Shown in pieces: positions 5,408 to 5,660 of a DNA stretch of 5,660 bases; positions within the stretch are counted from its first letter, which is position 1; each line of letters starts with the position of its first letter. A model generated the notes under the pieces. The model did not search any database. It was not told the DNA's origin and was given only the letters and a program-made list of their open reading frames with translations. Location: assembly GCA_023481335.1 (NCBI GenBank), contig JAMCWI010000043.1, positions 1 to 5,660 on the forward strand, given 5' to 3'. Made by a program: the position numbers and the translations under genes. The stretch comes from Bacillota bacterium. GTDB lineage: Bacteria > Bacillota > Desulfotomaculia > Desulfotomaculales > Desulfotomaculaceae.

Positions 5408-5595
5408 ACGCTATGAAATTTTCCGTAACGCCGTCCCTGATTTCCCATCATCATGTTATTGTTATACAATCGCTGTAAGGGCCGCTTCCGGATCGCGGCC
5501 GTCATCATGCGCCAGAAAAAGAGGGAAAAGGTCTCTGCCTTATGTTTATCCAGGGTTGGGGGCGTCTCTTCATAAAAGCAAAGGGGAGCCTGCAT
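5380..5595 (-). CDS. Doubtful minus-strand ORF, possible gene remnant
   Basis: A 71-codon frame starts at ATG 5595-5593 and ends with TAG inside the terminator hairpin. The product is basic and Met/Asn-rich in its second half (NNNMMMGNQGRR) and matches no family I know. There is no convincing ribosome binding site. The frame continues upstream past one TAG (complement of 5614-5616) to the window edge, so it may be the end of a larger, broken gene. A plus-strand frame is also open from 5367 to the right edge without a good start, and its Ser/Arg/Pro/Cys-rich middle looks non-coding. The rest of 5408-5660 shows only a GGCCGC/GCGGCC inverted repeat (5480-5500). Confidence 0.2.
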   Translation of the reverse strand: MQAPLCFYEETPPTLDKHKAETFSLFFWRMMTAAIRKRPLQRLYNNNMMMGNQGRRYGKFHSVKNLPLSTG

Positions 5596-5660
5596 TTTCC
5601 CGTGACTTGGCTGCTAGGGCAATGCAGTTCCGTGATAACCTGGGATTTTTAAAGTTTGAA

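Noticed and set aside
5480..5500. GGCCGC/GCGGCC inverted repeat as a terminator or operator
   Set aside because: The stem is only six pairs with a nine-base loop, has no T tract, and lies in sequence without an assigned gene; chance is likely.
5367..5660. Plus-strand partial gene running off the right edge
   Set aside because: The frame is open for about 98 codons, but it begins inside the terminator, has no ribosome binding site with a start, and its middle part has a Ser/Arg/Pro/Cys-rich non-protein-like composition.

Overview
The window looks like chromosomal core sequence from a spore-forming, low-to-moderate-GC Bacillota, most plausibly a Desulfotomaculum/Pelotomaculum-type clostridium (inference). 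The reasons are strong AGGAGG-type ribosome binding sites, Bacillus-like Fba, Tal and Rho sequences, and a gene order that is a shortened version of the Bacillus subtilis spo0F-fbaA-tal-murAB-glpX-rho region. All confidently called genes are on the + strand.

Layout: (1) The left edge may hold the last codons of an upstream gene (1-42), followed by a 227-residue Cys-rich protein of unknown function (45-728) built from three zinc-ribbon-like modules. (2) Positions 729-923 hold a possible structured leader ending in a strong intrinsic terminator (851-881) just before the aldolase gene. (3) fba, class II fructose-bisphosphate aldolase (924-1778). (4) A 319-base gap with two oppositely oriented arrays of a 7-base repeat (1779-1867 and 2005-2072) around an AT-rich core. 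(5) tal, a small transaldolase of the TalC/FSA fold (2098-2745). (6) rho, transcription terminator factor (2829-4211). (7) A third, solo copy of the 7-base array family (4226-4308). (8) A hairpin (4331-4375) that buries the ribosome binding site of the next gene. (9) A secreted peptidoglycan hydrolase with two LysM domains and an M23 domain (4381-5322). (10) A bidirectional terminator (5369-5407) and about 250 bases of unassigned sequence, possibly the remnant of a minus-strand gene.

Functionally, fba and tal join glycolysis/gluconeogenesis to the non-oxidative pentose phosphate reactions. rho is general transcription machinery, and the LysM-M23 protein acts on the cell wall outside the membrane. 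The grouping looks like inherited synteny and not a dedicated pathway.

I see no convincing new multi-gene system. The observations most worth following are the heptanucleotide repeat family with conserved borders, the anti-Shine-Dalgarno hairpin before the M23 gene, the terminator placed in the leader of fba, and the three-module zinc-ribbon protein.
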